Source: CAWGYT01 sp963826795
Lineage (GTDB): Bacteria > Planctomycetota > Planctomycetia > Pirellulales > Pirellulaceae
Assembly: GCA_963826795.1 (NCBI GenBank)
Contig: CAWGYT010000021.1
Location: 1 to 64,000, forward strand
Length of the DNA stretch: 64,000 bases
Reading direction: 5' to 3'
In this document: positions 44,568 through 55,665 of the stretch, piece after piece
How the letters are laid out: every line of letters begins with the position of its first letter
How positions within the stretch are numbered: position 1 is the first letter of the stretch
The notes under the pieces: generated by a model
What the model was told of the DNA's origin: nothing
Seen by the model: only the letters and a program-made list of their open reading frames with translations
The model's database searches: none
Position numbers and translations under genes: made by a program

Positions 44568-44645
44568 GTTGAGCCGCGCCGTTGAGCCGAGCCGTTCAGC
44601 CGAGCCGTTGGGCCGCGCCGTTGAGCCGCGCCGTTCAGCCGCGCA
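44568..44645. repeat. 13-bp tandem repeat at the stop codon of the giant gene
   Basis: Six units of 13 bases, on the minus strand GCGCGGCTGAACG with variation at two positions. The first unit contains the TGA stop of the gene ending at 44635. Confidence 0.75.
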
Positions 44646-47600
44646 ACGTTTCCCAACCGCGGATCTGTTCCTGAACCTCTTCGATGCTCAGGTCCACCGC
44701 AGGCAGAATCGCCTGCAGCAACTGCGCTTCGTCAATCGAGCTGGCTCGACGACGCCAGCGCCGGACTTCATCTTCGAGTGCCACGAGCCAGGCGGGCGGT
44801 TCGAAACCGACCCCGGAGGGTTCGCGAGTCAGCATGAGCGATTCGGTCTCGAGGATCTCGAACGCGTTACCTTCCGGATCCTCGATGGCGGGCGCAACGA
44901 GGGCTCGCATGCGGTCGATCACCAACGGACGCAAGAAACGCTCGCCGACCCGGTCGGCGATGGTCGGCAGCCGCATGGCATAGCGTTGCTGCAGCTTGCC
45001 CAGCCGCTCCTGATACCGGTCGGCCTCGTCGGCAATTCGATCCGTCAGGGCTCGTCGCCACATCTGCGCGGCTTCGTTACAGTCCCGCCGGACGAGTAAT
45101 TCGTGGGCAATCACGACGGGCTTCAGGTTCCAGACGACGCGCTCGTAGTTGCTCAGCAAGCGGAGGAAATCCAGGAAGTTGTACAGCAGATCCCCGCGGT
45201 CCGATTGCGTGGTCGTGCTGTTGAAATCTCGATACTCCGCGTAGTTTTCGACGATTGCCTCCAGCGTCAAGGTCAGGTGGCGGATCGCCTCTTCGCGCGA
45301 AATCTGCTTGTCCAGCGCCTCGAGCAAACGCGGCTCGAATCCGGGTGGAGGCTGCTCCTCCATTTGCTCCAGCCAGGTCTCCACACCTTGGTAGAGAATG
45401 CTGCGGATATTCGCCAAGCTCAAGAACTGCTGGGTAAACAGGTCTCCGCCGAAGTTGCGAATGAAGTCGACCAATTCCTGCCAGGGTCCGGAGCCCTTAA
45501 TCTTTTCCAGGACGGAGAGGCGCAGCGTGCGGCTGTGGGCCAGCCAGGTCACGAGCATCGATTCGGTCATGCCCTCCAGCGACGAGACCAGCTGCGAGCC
45601 GTTTTCGCCCGACGGCGCCAGATCCTGAGCTTCGTCCACGTTGGTGGCACGAATCACGCTTTCGACCAGCGCCCGAAATCCGACCTCGAACAAGTCATCG
45701 AATTCGGTCACGGCCCCCGGGCCGGCCGGAACGTTCCGTTCCATCTGGCGAATCACGTCGATCAGCTCGCGTGTTTCCGTCAGCAATCCCAGCCGGGGCA
45801 TCCACGTCAGCAGCGTGCGGAGCATTTGTTGCCGCGTGCGGACCTCGATAATCGATTCTGGATTGCCGCCGCGAACCAAGGGGACATACAGCACGGCTTC
45901 CGAGCGGAGCGCGACCTTCAACTCGCGCCAGGCGGCGCGATTCGTCGGCATTGCCGCGCAGCGCTGCGGCGACCAGACGAATTGCCAAGATCTCGTCCAC
46001 GCTCAGGTCGGCATCCCCATCGACGTCACCCTCCAGGCCGAACTTTTGGGCCTCTTCCGGATCTTCCAACAACGCGCAGATCAAGAAATAGGCGCACTGC
46101 GACGCCTCGACACACGCCGCGATGACGTGCTCCATCAGCGATTCCTTGATCGTGCGTTCCCGATCAAACTCGGCGAGCGACAGGTAGTCGTGGGAGGGCC
46201 GCGCGAGCCGATGGCGATAGACATCCATCACCAGATCCTCAAGTTCATCGCGGACCTGCCAGGTATGCGTCAGCCAATTCCGCAACGTTTCCTTGATCGG
46301 AGGTCGCTCGCCTGGCGCCGAGGCGTCCAGCATCCAGGCGATGGCCGCGATGCGTCGCAATCGGCTCAGCGAATTCAAGAAGGCAAGTCGGCTGACGATC
46401 TGATCATGGGTCGCATCCAAGGCGTCGTTTTGGCCAGAGGACGTATCGTAGATCGCGCCCTCAACCCCATCGTCGGTGCTGTCGCGATAGACGACGCCTT
46501 CATAGGCGGCGTCAAACAGACTTTCCGCATCAGAATCGTCCGACTCCTCATCCCCCGGCGACTGTCCTTCCGACTCGTCCGAGCCGTCGTCCGACTCCTC
46601 GCCCGACTCGAAACCGACGTAGCTACCGAAACTCGGAACTTGCCAAAAAGCGCCTCCATTGGCCTCCAGATAGTCGAAAAACTTGCGAACCCGGTTCCAG
46701 TCTTCGGCCTGGATTGGCGAATGAGTGGTCCTCGAGGGAGCCTCGCCGTCGCCGTCGACGACCGACAATTTCAGGACCTGAGCCAGCCAACGGGATGCGA
46801 GGCGATAGAACGAATCTTCGCCCTGTTCCATGGAGACCGTTTCCGCCTGGCCCAACCAATGCACCAGAAGCGCGCGGGCGGCCACGGTATCGCGCCGGTC
46901 GAGCAGCATTTCGATGACGGTCGCGTAGGCTTTGGGCGAATCGAATTGTTCGACGTAAGGGGCCCAGAACTTGATCGCGGCGGTCGCTTCACCTGCGGCA
47001 TGCCAGTGCCGCAGCGCCTCGGCCACGTTCCGCGCGGCGCGATAAGTATCCAAAGGATCGCTGCAGTCCACACAGCTCACTTCGTGGACCGCAAACTGAT
47101 GCCACCACTTGGTGAGCTCTTCCATTTCGAGCGACGTGCTCTGGCAAAGCGGTTCGTCGCGGGCCGCTGCCGCCAAGCTCCACAAGCGCCCATACGTGTC
47201 GAAAATTTCCTCCATCAAGTCCAGTAACTCGTCGACTCGATGGTCGTGAATGCTGTTCTCCATGGCGGGAAAGAGGCTGAAGTTGCCGTCAAATCCCAAG
47301 ATGTTCCACGGGTCCACCACCGCCCCGCAATTGATCGCGCGGCCCAGGATTTGTCGCGAGTCGCGAAGTTGCTGTCCGGCGTCCTGCAATCGGCCCAGGT
47401 CCATCAGGCGCTGAGCACGGGTCAGATTGCAATCGATTTGGCACAACATCCGAGCCGAAGCGACGGGCACGGCATCGATTTGGCGTTGAGCGGCTTCTGG
47501 ATGGCCCATCCGGGCAAACACGCTGGCCAATCGCACCCGCTCGAGTTGCGATGCTCGCCGCCGCGTCAACTGAGCGTTCAGATGCTGCCGGGCCGCGCCG

Positions 47601-48844
47601 AACGGTTGACGGAGCCGCCGCGATTCGTCGATCAGGCGTTGGGCATGAGCCGGTGCGTGCGCGGCCAGTTGCTCGATCAAGCGTTCGTAAAATGAGTCGC
47701 GATACGACGCAATACTCGGCAAGAGATTGCCGAGCGTCGTGTTCGAATCGTAACAATCCGGTCCCCAGCCGCTAATGCCGGACGCCATCAGAATCGTGCC
47801 GGCCAGTACGGCCGCCGCCTCGGTCTGCACCTCGTCCGGCGCCAGGTCCGTCGCCGTCTGCAGACGATCCATCAGCGAATCCAGCGTGACTTGCTGCACG
47901 ATGAAACGGTGATAGAACCCGTGGTTGTTGATCGCGTGAGGATCCCACTGCCCGAAATGGTAGTTGGGACGCTTGTTGACCGGATGGTCGAAGTCGTAAG
48001 CCCGCGGATCAATGGCCAGTTCGTCGAGGTGGCTGGGATCGAACCGCGCAGCGCGCAAGATCTGCGGATCCGTCCGCTGCAACATCTCCAAGGCCTGCCG
48101 CACGACCGCCTGGTAGGGCCCGTGTCCGATCCCCGCGCCGCGAACGTAAATCGGAATCGGCCGCACTCGCTCGTGTGGATAGGGCTCGAGCGTGCGATTC
48201 TCAAGCACCGCCACGGGTCGATAGCCCACGTAGTCGTTCAGCAGCCGAATCGTCCGCTCGCGACAAACGTCGGGGGTGTCCCACGAGCTTCCCTGCTGGA
48301 GCAATGCCTCGCAAATCCGCCCCAACATGAAAGGACGGAAGAGGGTTTGGTCCGTGTGGTGAAACAGCAAGTCGCGGTGAAAGGCGCGGTAACCCGGCAG
48401 GATCGGGTCGCGCAGTCGATCGAGAATCAGGCGCGCCTGACGGGCGTCCTGGAAGGCGGGGACTTGCCCTTCCACCGACGACAACTTGTCACTCAACAGG
48501 CGCAACAGGATGGACCAGGTGGGCTCACCGGCCGGGGCCGATCCCGCCGGGGCCGATCCCGCCGGGGCCGAATCGGGAGACTCCAGCAGACCGTACAGCA
48601 AATTGACGTTGGCGAGAAATTGAAGGTCTTCCGCTCCTGCCGAAAAATTCAGGTAACCGAGCGCTCCTTCGAGGGCGGATTGGCCGTCGGGACCAAGATC
48701 TCGAAGCTCCATTACCGAATCCTCGTGAAAGACTCTCACGCCCCGATTCGCAGCGGGTGGCACCGCGGGAATCCAAACCGAGAATGCCCCTGGACGTCGC
48801 AATTCATACGGGGGCAAAGCATGCATCCTAGATCCGGTTCGCAT
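44635..48844 (-). CDS. Giant protein of unknown function (frameshifted)
   Basis: About 1400 residues as one gene. The first frame runs 48844 to about 45938 and the second to 44635. The join reads LRGNADESRRL, one lost base, then WRELKVALRSEAVLYVPLVR, continuous in style. The protein is largely alpha-helical, with possible TPR- or HEAT-like hairpins in the middle (RVRLASVFARMGHPEAAQRQ, LMDLGRLQDAGQQLRDSRQI). Acidic Ser/Asp/Glu tracts occur near residue 850 and a Gly/Ala repeat (SAPAGSAPAGSAPAGE) near 105. There is no signal peptide. The start is uncertain: ATG 48844 is chosen, and an open frame continues up to 49129. Large planctomycete proteins of this layout have no known function. Confidence 0.65.
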
Positions 48845-49131
48845 TAGGGTCCATGGGTCCCCCCCCTGCTCGGTGAGGTTGGCCGCCACGATGCCGGGGA
48901 GGCTGCCAATTTTTCGAAACGCGAGATTCCGGCTCGCGTGGCGGTACAACCGAGTTTCACGTCGGAAACCGGAGTTTTTCCCCGCGCAACGGGCAGATTG
49001 AGTATGATGAGAGGCATCCGCTGCGGCGGTGATCGTCTCGCGATCCGTTTCCCGGGTCACGTATCCCAGTTCCCCTGTGGCCAGTTCCCAGGGTTGCCAT
49101 CGTTCCCCCGTGTCGTCCTCCGAGGTCACCC

Positions 49132-50758
49132 ATGCTTCGCGCCGGTCTTGCCACGCTGGCAGTCGCGTTCCTGTGCTGGAATTCGACGTCGGCCGTGGCC
49201 CAAATCCATCGCCGCTACTTCGACGAAGTCGAGACGGGACGCCTGGGACTTGAGTCCGTTTGGACGACCCAAGTGCCGGTGGGCTCGGGGACCGCCCGGG
49301 CCAGCCAGATTCATCTGCAGGTCGTGGGAATGAACTCGTATCAACAGCTTCAAGAGACCTCGTATGAGGTCTTCGAAGTCAAGTACGGGGATCGCATCAA
49401 GCGATTCAGCGCCAACGATCTGGGGCGGTCGGGGCGACCACTGGGGAGGGACGAAGCGGAGCGTTTGGCGGAGAAGCTGGTGATTCAGCTGAAGGCGCAG
49501 AATCTCGAGCCCGAATTGAGCTCGCGGCGGATTCCCTCCACCATGATGTACGTCCAGTCCGGCCAGGGGACACTCCAGGCGATCGATGCCGAGAACGGCA
49601 ATACACTCTGGGCCCTGACCGTCGGCTTGCCGAATCATCCGCATCTGCCTCCCGCGGCCAACGACCGATTTGTCGCCACGATCAGCGGTTCGCAACTGTA
49701 CCTGTTGGACCGGACGACGGGCCAGCCGATCTGGGATCGCCCCCTGCGTCAAACGCCCACCCTCGGCGCCTCGATGAGCTCAAAATCTATCTTCATTCCC
49801 GGTTTAAACGGACAAGTCGAGGGTTACCGACTCCCGGATGAAGAACAGGATCATCATGGCACGCCGGCTTGGATCTATCAGACGGGCGCACGAATCACGA
49901 CGGTTCCGGCGACGACGGGCAAGACCGTCAGTTGGGCCTCGGCACGGGGCCAGATGTTTGTGGCCGATTTGGAAGGCCCGCAAATGATGTACCGCCTGCA
50001 AACGGCCGGTCCCATCTTCGGCCAAGCGGCGTTCCTTCCCCCCAACCGACTCGTCATCGCGTCCACCGACGGGTACATTTCGGCTGTCAACGAGATGGAC
50101 GGAAGCCTCCTCTGGGAGTCGTCGGTGGGGTTCGACATGTACCAAACTCCGCTGGCTCAGCCTGACCGCATCTACGCGGTGACCCGTCTCGCCCAGATGT
50201 ACGCGATGTCCACCGAAGATGGAAGCGAAGTTTGGGTGACGCCTGGCATCTCTCGCGTGCTCGCGTGCGGCAAAGATCGTGTCTACGTCCTGGACGAATT
50301 CGGCCAGCTGACCGCGCTGGACAAAGAAACCGGGGCCCGCATCGCTCATCTGCCCACCCGAGGCTACGACGCGTCTCCCGCCAACGCCATCACCGATCGC
50401 GTCTACCTCGCCTCGGGCGACGGCGTCATTCTTGTGCTTGCGTGAGATCGGAGCCGAGTACCCCGTGGTTCGGGTCCCGTTGCCAACCGACGAGGTGCCG
50501 GAAGAGCAGCCGACCACTCCCAGTCGTCCTGCCGGGCCGCCGGCCACGCCGCCTGCGGCCCTGCCCGGCGACGACATTTTCGGTGACGACATGTTCGCCC
50601 CCGCGGAGAATGCCGTGCCCCCGGCCGCGCTCGAGCCGGCCAATGCCGACGACCCCTTCCAGCCAGCCACGCCGGCACCGGAACCCCCCAAAGACGACGC
50701 GGCACCGGAACCGGCCAACCCAGACGCCGGGTTCGACGATCCGTTCGACTTCGGCTAG
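49132..50758 (+). CDS. PQQ/WD-type beta-propeller exported protein (frameshifted near the end)
   Basis: A signal peptide (LATLAVAFLCWNSTSAVAQ) is followed by an N-terminal domain of about 150 residues. A PQQ-like propeller comes next (TLQAIDAENGNTLWALTVGL, LYLLDRTTGQPIWDRPLRQT, ISAVNEMDGSLLWESSVGFD, MYAMSTEDGSEVWVTPGISR, VYVLDEFGQLTALDKETGAR). The frame ends at 50445, but the other frame continues CLREIGAEYPVVRVPLPTDE and a Pro/Asp-rich tail ending in FDDPFDFG at 50758. One extra base near 50432 breaks it. It is probably an extracytoplasmic scaffold. GAGG precedes ATG 49132. Confidence 0.75.
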
Positions 50759-50932
50759 TCGGTCAACTGAACGAGGGTGTTGACCCCCGTCGGTGAAAGC
50801 GGACAATTCAACGCGTTCGCCGAGGACGCCTCGGCCCGTAATCCACGCCGATCTCTCCACGTCGATTTCGTCGCGCATAGGCCAGATCAAGGCCCGCGAC
50901 CTGTCCGTGCGAGACCTGCCTGCGCGAAACCC

Positions 50933-52506
50933 ATGCCATCACCGAAAATTGAACGGGCGCTGATCAGTGTCAGCGACAAACGGGGCCTCGCCGACTTCGC
51001 GCGGGGTTGTCCGCGGCCGGCGTCGCGATTTTCAGCACGGGGGGAACTGCCAGCCACCTGCGCGACGCCGGGATCGAGGTCCAGGACATCGCCGCGTACA
51101 CCGGGTTTCCGGAAATGATGGACGGCCGGTTGAAAACGCTTCACCCACGCGTCTTTGGCGGGATCCTGTGTCGGCACGATCATCCCGACGACCTGCAGGC
51201 CCTCAAGGACCACGGAATCGCGTCGTTCGAACTGGTCGTCGTCAACTTGTATCCCTTCGAGGCGACCGTGGCTCGGCCGGACGTCACGTTGGACGAGGCG
51301 ATTGAGAAGATCGATATCGGGGGTCCGAGTCTGGTGCGCGCGGCCGCCAAGAACCACGCTTTCACGACGATTGCGACGGCCCCCGAGCAATACGCCGAGA
51401 TCTTGGAGGCCGTGCAGGCGGACGGAGCGACCCGCCTGGAGCATCGTCGCCGCCTGGCCGCCGCCGCCTTTGCGCGCACCGCGGACTACGATCGGGCCAT
51501 CGCGGTGTACTGGCAGCAACAGCTCGAGGGCCCCGATGCCGTCTTCCCCGAGCGGTTGGAATTGACGCTGCAACGGCAGGCCTCGCTGCGGTACGGAGAA
51601 AACCCGCACCAGCGCGCGGCCGTCTACCGCAATCCCGCGGCCCGGGGCGCCAGCCTGATCGAAGCCCGCCAGCTGAACGGCAAGGAACTCTCGTACAACA
51701 ACCTGCTCGACCTCGACGCGGCCCTCACCCTGGCACGTTGTCTGCCCGCCGCGGCCGCCGCCGTGATCAAACACAACAACCCCTGCGGAGCGGCCTCCGC
51801 CGAGACCTTGGCCGACGCGGCTCGCAAGGCACTCGACGGGGATCCGGTCAGCGCCTTCGGGTCGATCCTCGGCTTCAACCAAAACGTCGATGCGGCCACG
51901 GCCGAGGTCCTCGCCACGCCCGGTCTATTCATCGAAGCGATCGTCGCCCCCGCTTTTCAGCCCGAGGCCGTCGAAATCCTGACCACGCGCCCGAAATGGC
52001 GAGCCAATGTCCGACTGATGGAAGTGGGCGAACTGAGTGGCATCCCGTCGGAACTTCAGCTGCGACAGCTCAACGGTGGAATGCTCCTCCAAGACGACGA
52101 TCTCCAGGAAGACCCTCGCGACCTTTGGCGAGTCGTCACCGTGACTCAACCTGACGATCGGCTGTACGACGAGCTGGCCTTCAGTTGGGCGGTGGTCCGC
52201 CACGTCAAGAGTAACGCGATTGTCGTGACACGCGATTTGGCGCTCGCGGGAGCCGGAGCGGGTCAGATGAGCCGCGTCGATTCCGTCGAAATCGCCTTGC
52301 AGAAGGCCGGCGACCGGGCGCAGGGAGCGGTGCTTGCCTCCGATGCCTTTTTCCCCTTCCCCGATTCCATCCAGCGGGCCGCCTCGGCCGGCGTGGCGGC
52401 GGTGATTCAACCCGGCGGCTCAAAGCGGGACGACGAAGTGATCGCCGCTTGCAATCAATTCGGGATTCCAATGGTCTTCACCGGGCGCCGACACTTCAAG
52501 CACTAG
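50933..52506 (+). CDS. purH: Bifunctional AICAR transformylase/IMP cyclohydrolase (frameshifted)
   Basis: It catalyses the last two steps of purine synthesis, AICAR to FAICAR to IMP. The N-terminal IMP cyclohydrolase part begins IERALISVSDKRGLADFARG in one frame (from ATG 50933). One missing base near 51007 moves it to LSAAGVAIFSTGGTASHL in the next, then PEMMDGRLKTLHPRVFGGIL. The transformylase half has YGENPHQRAAVYRN, LNGKELSYNNLLDLDAAL and the KHNNPCG catalytic motif, and ends in MVFTGRRHFKH. Total length about 525 residues, normal for the family. Because purH is central metabolism and both halves are perfect, I take the shift as a sequence error. Confidence 0.92.
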
Positions 52507-52551
52507 GAACTTGAAGCACTCAGCTTCGGCTCAAAAGGGCGTTCTCGAACC

Positions 52552-53331
52552 GTGCCAACCATCCTCGACAAAATCGTGGCCACCAAGCGGGTGGAAATCG
52601 AACAGGCCAAGGCCAAACGAAGTTCCGCTCAGCTGCGTGCCGCCCTCCCACAGGCACCGCCCGTCCGATCGTTCTTCGACGCCTTGGCACAGGGCGATTC
52701 GATTCGCCTGATCGCCGAAGTCAAAAAGGCAAGTCCCTCGAAAGGCATCATCCGCGCGGATTTCCAGCCGGTTGAAATCGCAATGACGTACGAGCAGGCA
52801 GGAGCCCATTGCATCAGCGTCTTGACCGATCGAGATTATTTCCAGGGCTCGCTCGAGTTCCTCCCGCCGATTCGCCAACACACTGCCATCCCGCTCCTGC
52901 GGAAAGACTTCATTCTGGATTCGTACCAGCTGTTGGAGGCACGCGCCGCCGGAGCCGATGCGGTGCTGTTAATTGCCGAATGCCTCGATGATTGCCATCT
53001 GCGGAAGCTGCATAACGAAACGATCGAACTGGGGATGACCCCTTTGGTGGAGTTTTACGAACCCGAGAATCTGTCGCGCGTGCTGGATGCGGGAGCGACC
53101 CTGATCGGCGTCAACAACCGCGACCTGCGCACGTTTGAAGTCGACCTGGAACACACGATTCGAATGCGCGCGCGGATTCCCCAAGAGTGCCTGCTGGTGG
53201 GCGAGAGCGGAATCCACACACGCGAGGACGTCGAGCGATTAGAAGCCGCCGGAGTGGACGCCATCCTGGTCGGCGAGAGCCTGATGTCCCAACCCGACAT
53301 CGGCACCGCCGTGCGAACCCTACTCGGCTAA
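52552..53331 (+). CDS. trpC: Indole-3-glycerol phosphate synthase
   Basis: 259 residues, the usual size of the monofunctional enzyme, which closes the indole ring in tryptophan synthesis. Signatures: IAEVKKASPSKG near residue 60, SVLTDRDYFQGSLEFLPPIR, LLRKDFILDSYQLLEARAAG, LIGVNNRDLRTFEVD and LVGESGIHTREDV near 225. The GTG start 52552 is supported by conservation of the N-terminal ILDKIVATKRVEIEQAK. It follows purH by 45 bases and is probably cotranscribed, though the pathways are unrelated. Confidence 0.95.
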   Translation: MPTILDKIVATKRVEIEQAKAKRSSAQLRAALPQAPPVRSFFDALAQGDSIRLIAEVKKASPSKGIIRADFQPVEIAMTYEQAGAHCISVLTDRDYFQGSLEFLPPIRQHTAIPLLRKDFILDSYQLLEARAAGADAVLLIAECLDDCHLRKLHNETIELGMTPLVEFYEPENLSRVLDAGATLIGVNNRDLRTFEVDLEHTIRMRARIPQECLLVGESGIHTREDVERLEAAGVDAILVGESLMSQPDIGTAVRTLLG

Positions 53332-53373
53332 CGCGCCCCTTCCGATCCGCGCGCCCTCGACGTGCTCGCCCGT

Positions 53374-54318
53374 TCAATCGATCAGATAGCCCAGTTCGCG
53401 CTGCCCCACACCCAATCGGACGTCGACGTAACGGCAAACCTCAGTCGGATCCGGGTCATACGAGAACTCGACGCTCACCTCGATCCGCTCGCCGGCGCGC
53501 ACCGGTTGGGGTGAAAAGCAAAGGTAGGTCTGAGCCCAGTGGGTTTCGGGACTGAAGGGCCCGGTGTCGAGCACGATCCCTTCGCACAGCTCCGCTTCGA
53601 ACCACAGGCAGAAGCCATTGAGCACTCCGTCGCGGACCGGAATGAAGCTGCGCAGCCCGTCGAACCAAACGTCCTCGGCGGATGCCTTGAGCAGATCGAG
53701 TTCGAGCAGGACTTGGCCCGGGGCCAGCACGGCCGCCGGCTCGACGCGGATCTGCGTCGTGCGACCCTGAGACAACTCAACTTCCTGCAGGCTGCTGAAA
53801 TCCAGACCATGGATTCGTTCGCGCCAAAACCCCGGGCCTTCGGCGTTGTACAGAATCGGCTCGTCCAACGGCGCGATGAGCACACGAACTTTCGACGGCA
53901 GCATCCGGCCGGTCGGCGCGAGGTGCTGATCGCGGGCATCCAGCACGGCATGCAGCATGCCCTCGGCAAACGCGGCATTGCCCAGCCATTCGCTGATGAT
54001 CAAATCCACTTTTTCGGTCAATTGCAATTCGCTGGCCACGCCGTGAAGGATCTGAATCTGGTCCGTCAGTCCGTTGGCGGCGACCAGGCAGGCGGCCACC
54101 TCCGCGATCTCGGTCGCATCGATGGCGTAGACCTTGCGGGCTCCGGCTTGGGCGGCCAACATCGCGAGAATCCCCGTACCCGTGCCCACATCCAGCACGA
54201 CGTCGCCGGGCTGCACGACCTGGCGAATCGCGGCAGCGAAGGCGCTGGTACGAGGACGGTCGCTTACCATCCGCCGCTGCAGCTCAATGTCACCGTACGG
54301 CTTCAAGTATTCGTCCAC
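53374..54318 (-). CDS. PRMT-type protein arginine methyltransferase-like
   Basis: 314 residues from GTG 54318, which has TGGGAGAAAC upstream; a longer reading to 54405 exists. It has a SAM-binding motif (VLDVGTGTGILAMLAAQAGA, near residue 45) and an acid after the second strand (VYAIDATEIAEVA). It also has the double-E loop SEWLGNAAFAEGML, with both glutamates as in protein arginine methyltransferases, and a late THW loop (PETHWAQTYLCF). A beta-barrel domain fills the C-terminal half. Bacterial members of this family are uncommon, and their substrates are mostly unknown. Confidence 0.8.
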   Translation of the reverse strand: MDEYLKPYGDIELQRRMVSDRPRTSAFAAAIRQVVQPGDVVLDVGTGTGILAMLAAQAGARKVYAIDATEIAEVAACLVAANGLTDQIQILHGVASELQLTEKVDLIISEWLGNAAFAEGMLHAVLDARDQHLAPTGRMLPSKVRVLIAPLDEPILYNAEGPGFWRERIHGLDFSSLQEVELSQGRTTQIRVEPAAVLAPGQVLLELDLLKASAEDVWFDGLRSFIPVRDGVLNGFCLWFEAELCEGIVLDTGPFSPETHWAQTYLCFSPQPVRAGERIEVSVEFSYDPDPTEVCRYVDVRLGVGQRELGYLID

Positions 54319-54634
54319 GTGTTTCTCCCAACCACAGAAGAATCGGGGGATCTCAGACTGGCGTGAGATGGGTGCCAGTCGCAAGCGCGGGCGAGCTACA
54401 CGCAAGTTCGCCGTTGCCGTTTCCCGCCGCGACTTGCCCGCTTACCCAACGGTTGCCACGATATCAGCTCCGCGAATGGCTCGCAATTGGCCAAAAAGCT
54501 GGGCCGGTGCGGCCGAGTTCCGGTACTTCAACCGCGGGACACCTTGCCCCATCATTCGCCTACCTTGCCGCAAGCGATGCGAAGCGCTTACACTCGTGAG
54601 GGTCGATCGGAATCAAGTTGCGAGGAACCAGCGA

Positions 54635-54889
54635 ATGAAGATCACGGTGAATATCGATTGCACGCCTGACGAAGCCCGCCGATACATGGGCCTGCCCGAC
54701 GTGGCACCGATGCAAGAGGCGATGCTGAAGGAAGTGCAAAATCAGATCATGACCAATGTCAAATCGATGCAACCGGCCGAGATGATGAAGGCTTGGCTGC
54801 CGATCGGATTCGAAAAGTGGTTGGAGTTGCAGAAAACCCTGTGGAACCAGATGACGTCCGTCGGTTCGACGAGCGACGAGAAGTCCTAG
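54635..54889 (+). CDS. DUF6489 family protein
   Basis: 84 residues. GAGGAA lies 8 bases before ATG 54635. The N-terminus KITVNIDCTPDEARRYMGLP matches the DUF6489 start, and a helix pair follows (VAPMQEAMLKEVQNQIMTNV, IGFEKWLELQKTLWNQMTSV). Small proteins of this family are sometimes annotated as phasin-like, but the role is unknown. It stands alone, with a repeat following. Confidence 0.75.
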   Translation: MKITVNIDCTPDEARRYMGLPDVAPMQEAMLKEVQNQIMTNVKSMQPAEMMKAWLPIGFEKWLELQKTLWNQMTSVGSTSDEKS

Positions 54890-54923
54890 TACCGTGTTTG
54901 AGCCACGAATGAGGGTGGGGCTG

Positions 54924-55003
54924 CGGGAGGGCGAAGCTTCCGCCTGAGCCGCTTGACGAAGCAAGGTCCAGCGTTGAAGGCTCGGCAGGAGCCTCGCCCT
55001 CCC
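54924..55003. repeat. Dispersed inverted repeat, second family
   Basis: Left end GCGGGAGGGCGAAGCTTCCG and right end GGCTCGGCAGGAGCCTCGCC with CTCCC: the same ends as the element at 40705. Intergenic, no coding. Confidence 0.65.
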
Positions 55004-55070
55004 ATCGCACCGACGCCGTTTCTCGACGGTGGCTCGGCCGTTTTCTGACTAACTCGTAAGAAAGCCGGGG

Positions 55071-55625
55071 ATGGTCCAGACGCTGAACTTTCTGCTCTAC
55101 GAGATCGGATGGTTCGCCTGCGTCGTGGGAACGGCCTGTGCCCGGCCCTGGCTGGGCAGCTTCATCGCCTTCCTGTTGGTGCTGATTCACCTCGGCCTGA
55201 GCACGAACCGAACCGGGCAACTCCAGATCTTGATCGTCGCCACGGTGATCGGCCTGACGGTCGACAGTGCCTTGCTGGCACTGGGGGTCTTTCGCTTTTC
55301 AAACGGTTGGCTTGTAACTTGGCTGCCGCCTGTCTGGATGTCGATCCTGTGGATGCAGTTCGGGACGACGTTTCGATACTGTCTGGGCTGGCTCAGCGGC
55401 CGTTATGCGCTGAGCTCGCTGCTGGCGCTGCTCGGCGCGCCGGCGGCGTTTCTAGGAGGCGAGCGAATCGGCGCGGTGTCGTTTATCGCACCACGTCTTC
55501 CGCATCTGGCCATGCTGGGCGCCGCCTGGGCCGTGGCGCTGCCGGTCCTGATTTACAGCTCGGACCGGATCCATGCGGGCGGGAAGATCCCCGCCGGCTA
55601 CCACGGATTCAAGTCCTCCACGTAG
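55071..55625 (+). CDS. DUF2878 membrane protein
   Basis: 184 residues. At least four membrane segments (LNFLLYEIGWFACVVGTACA, FIAFLLVLIHLGLSTNRTGQ, LIVATVIGLTVDSALLALGV, LAMLGAAWAVALPVLIYSSD), and the DUF2878-like WLPPVWMSILWMQFGTTFRY stretch near residue 90. Function unknown; it is an integral membrane protein of the cytoplasmic membrane. The TAG stop at 55623 is followed by a minus-strand gene. Confidence 0.75.
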   Translation: MVQTLNFLLYEIGWFACVVGTACARPWLGSFIAFLLVLIHLGLSTNRTGQLQILIVATVIGLTVDSALLALGVFRFSNGWLVTWLPPVWMSILWMQFGTTFRYCLGWLSGRYALSSLLALLGAPAAFLGGERIGAVSFIAPRLPHLAMLGAAWAVALPVLIYSSDRIHAGGKIPAGYHGFKSST

Positions 55626-55665
55626 AGCGGCGGAGGCCTTGCGTTCGCCGCCGCGGGCTGGGCCC

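Noticed and set aside
52490..52510. AAGCACTAG at the purH stop as another CTAG element end
   Set aside because: The C-terminus RHFKH is part of the conserved PurH ending, and no element sequence follows; the nine-base match is probably chance.
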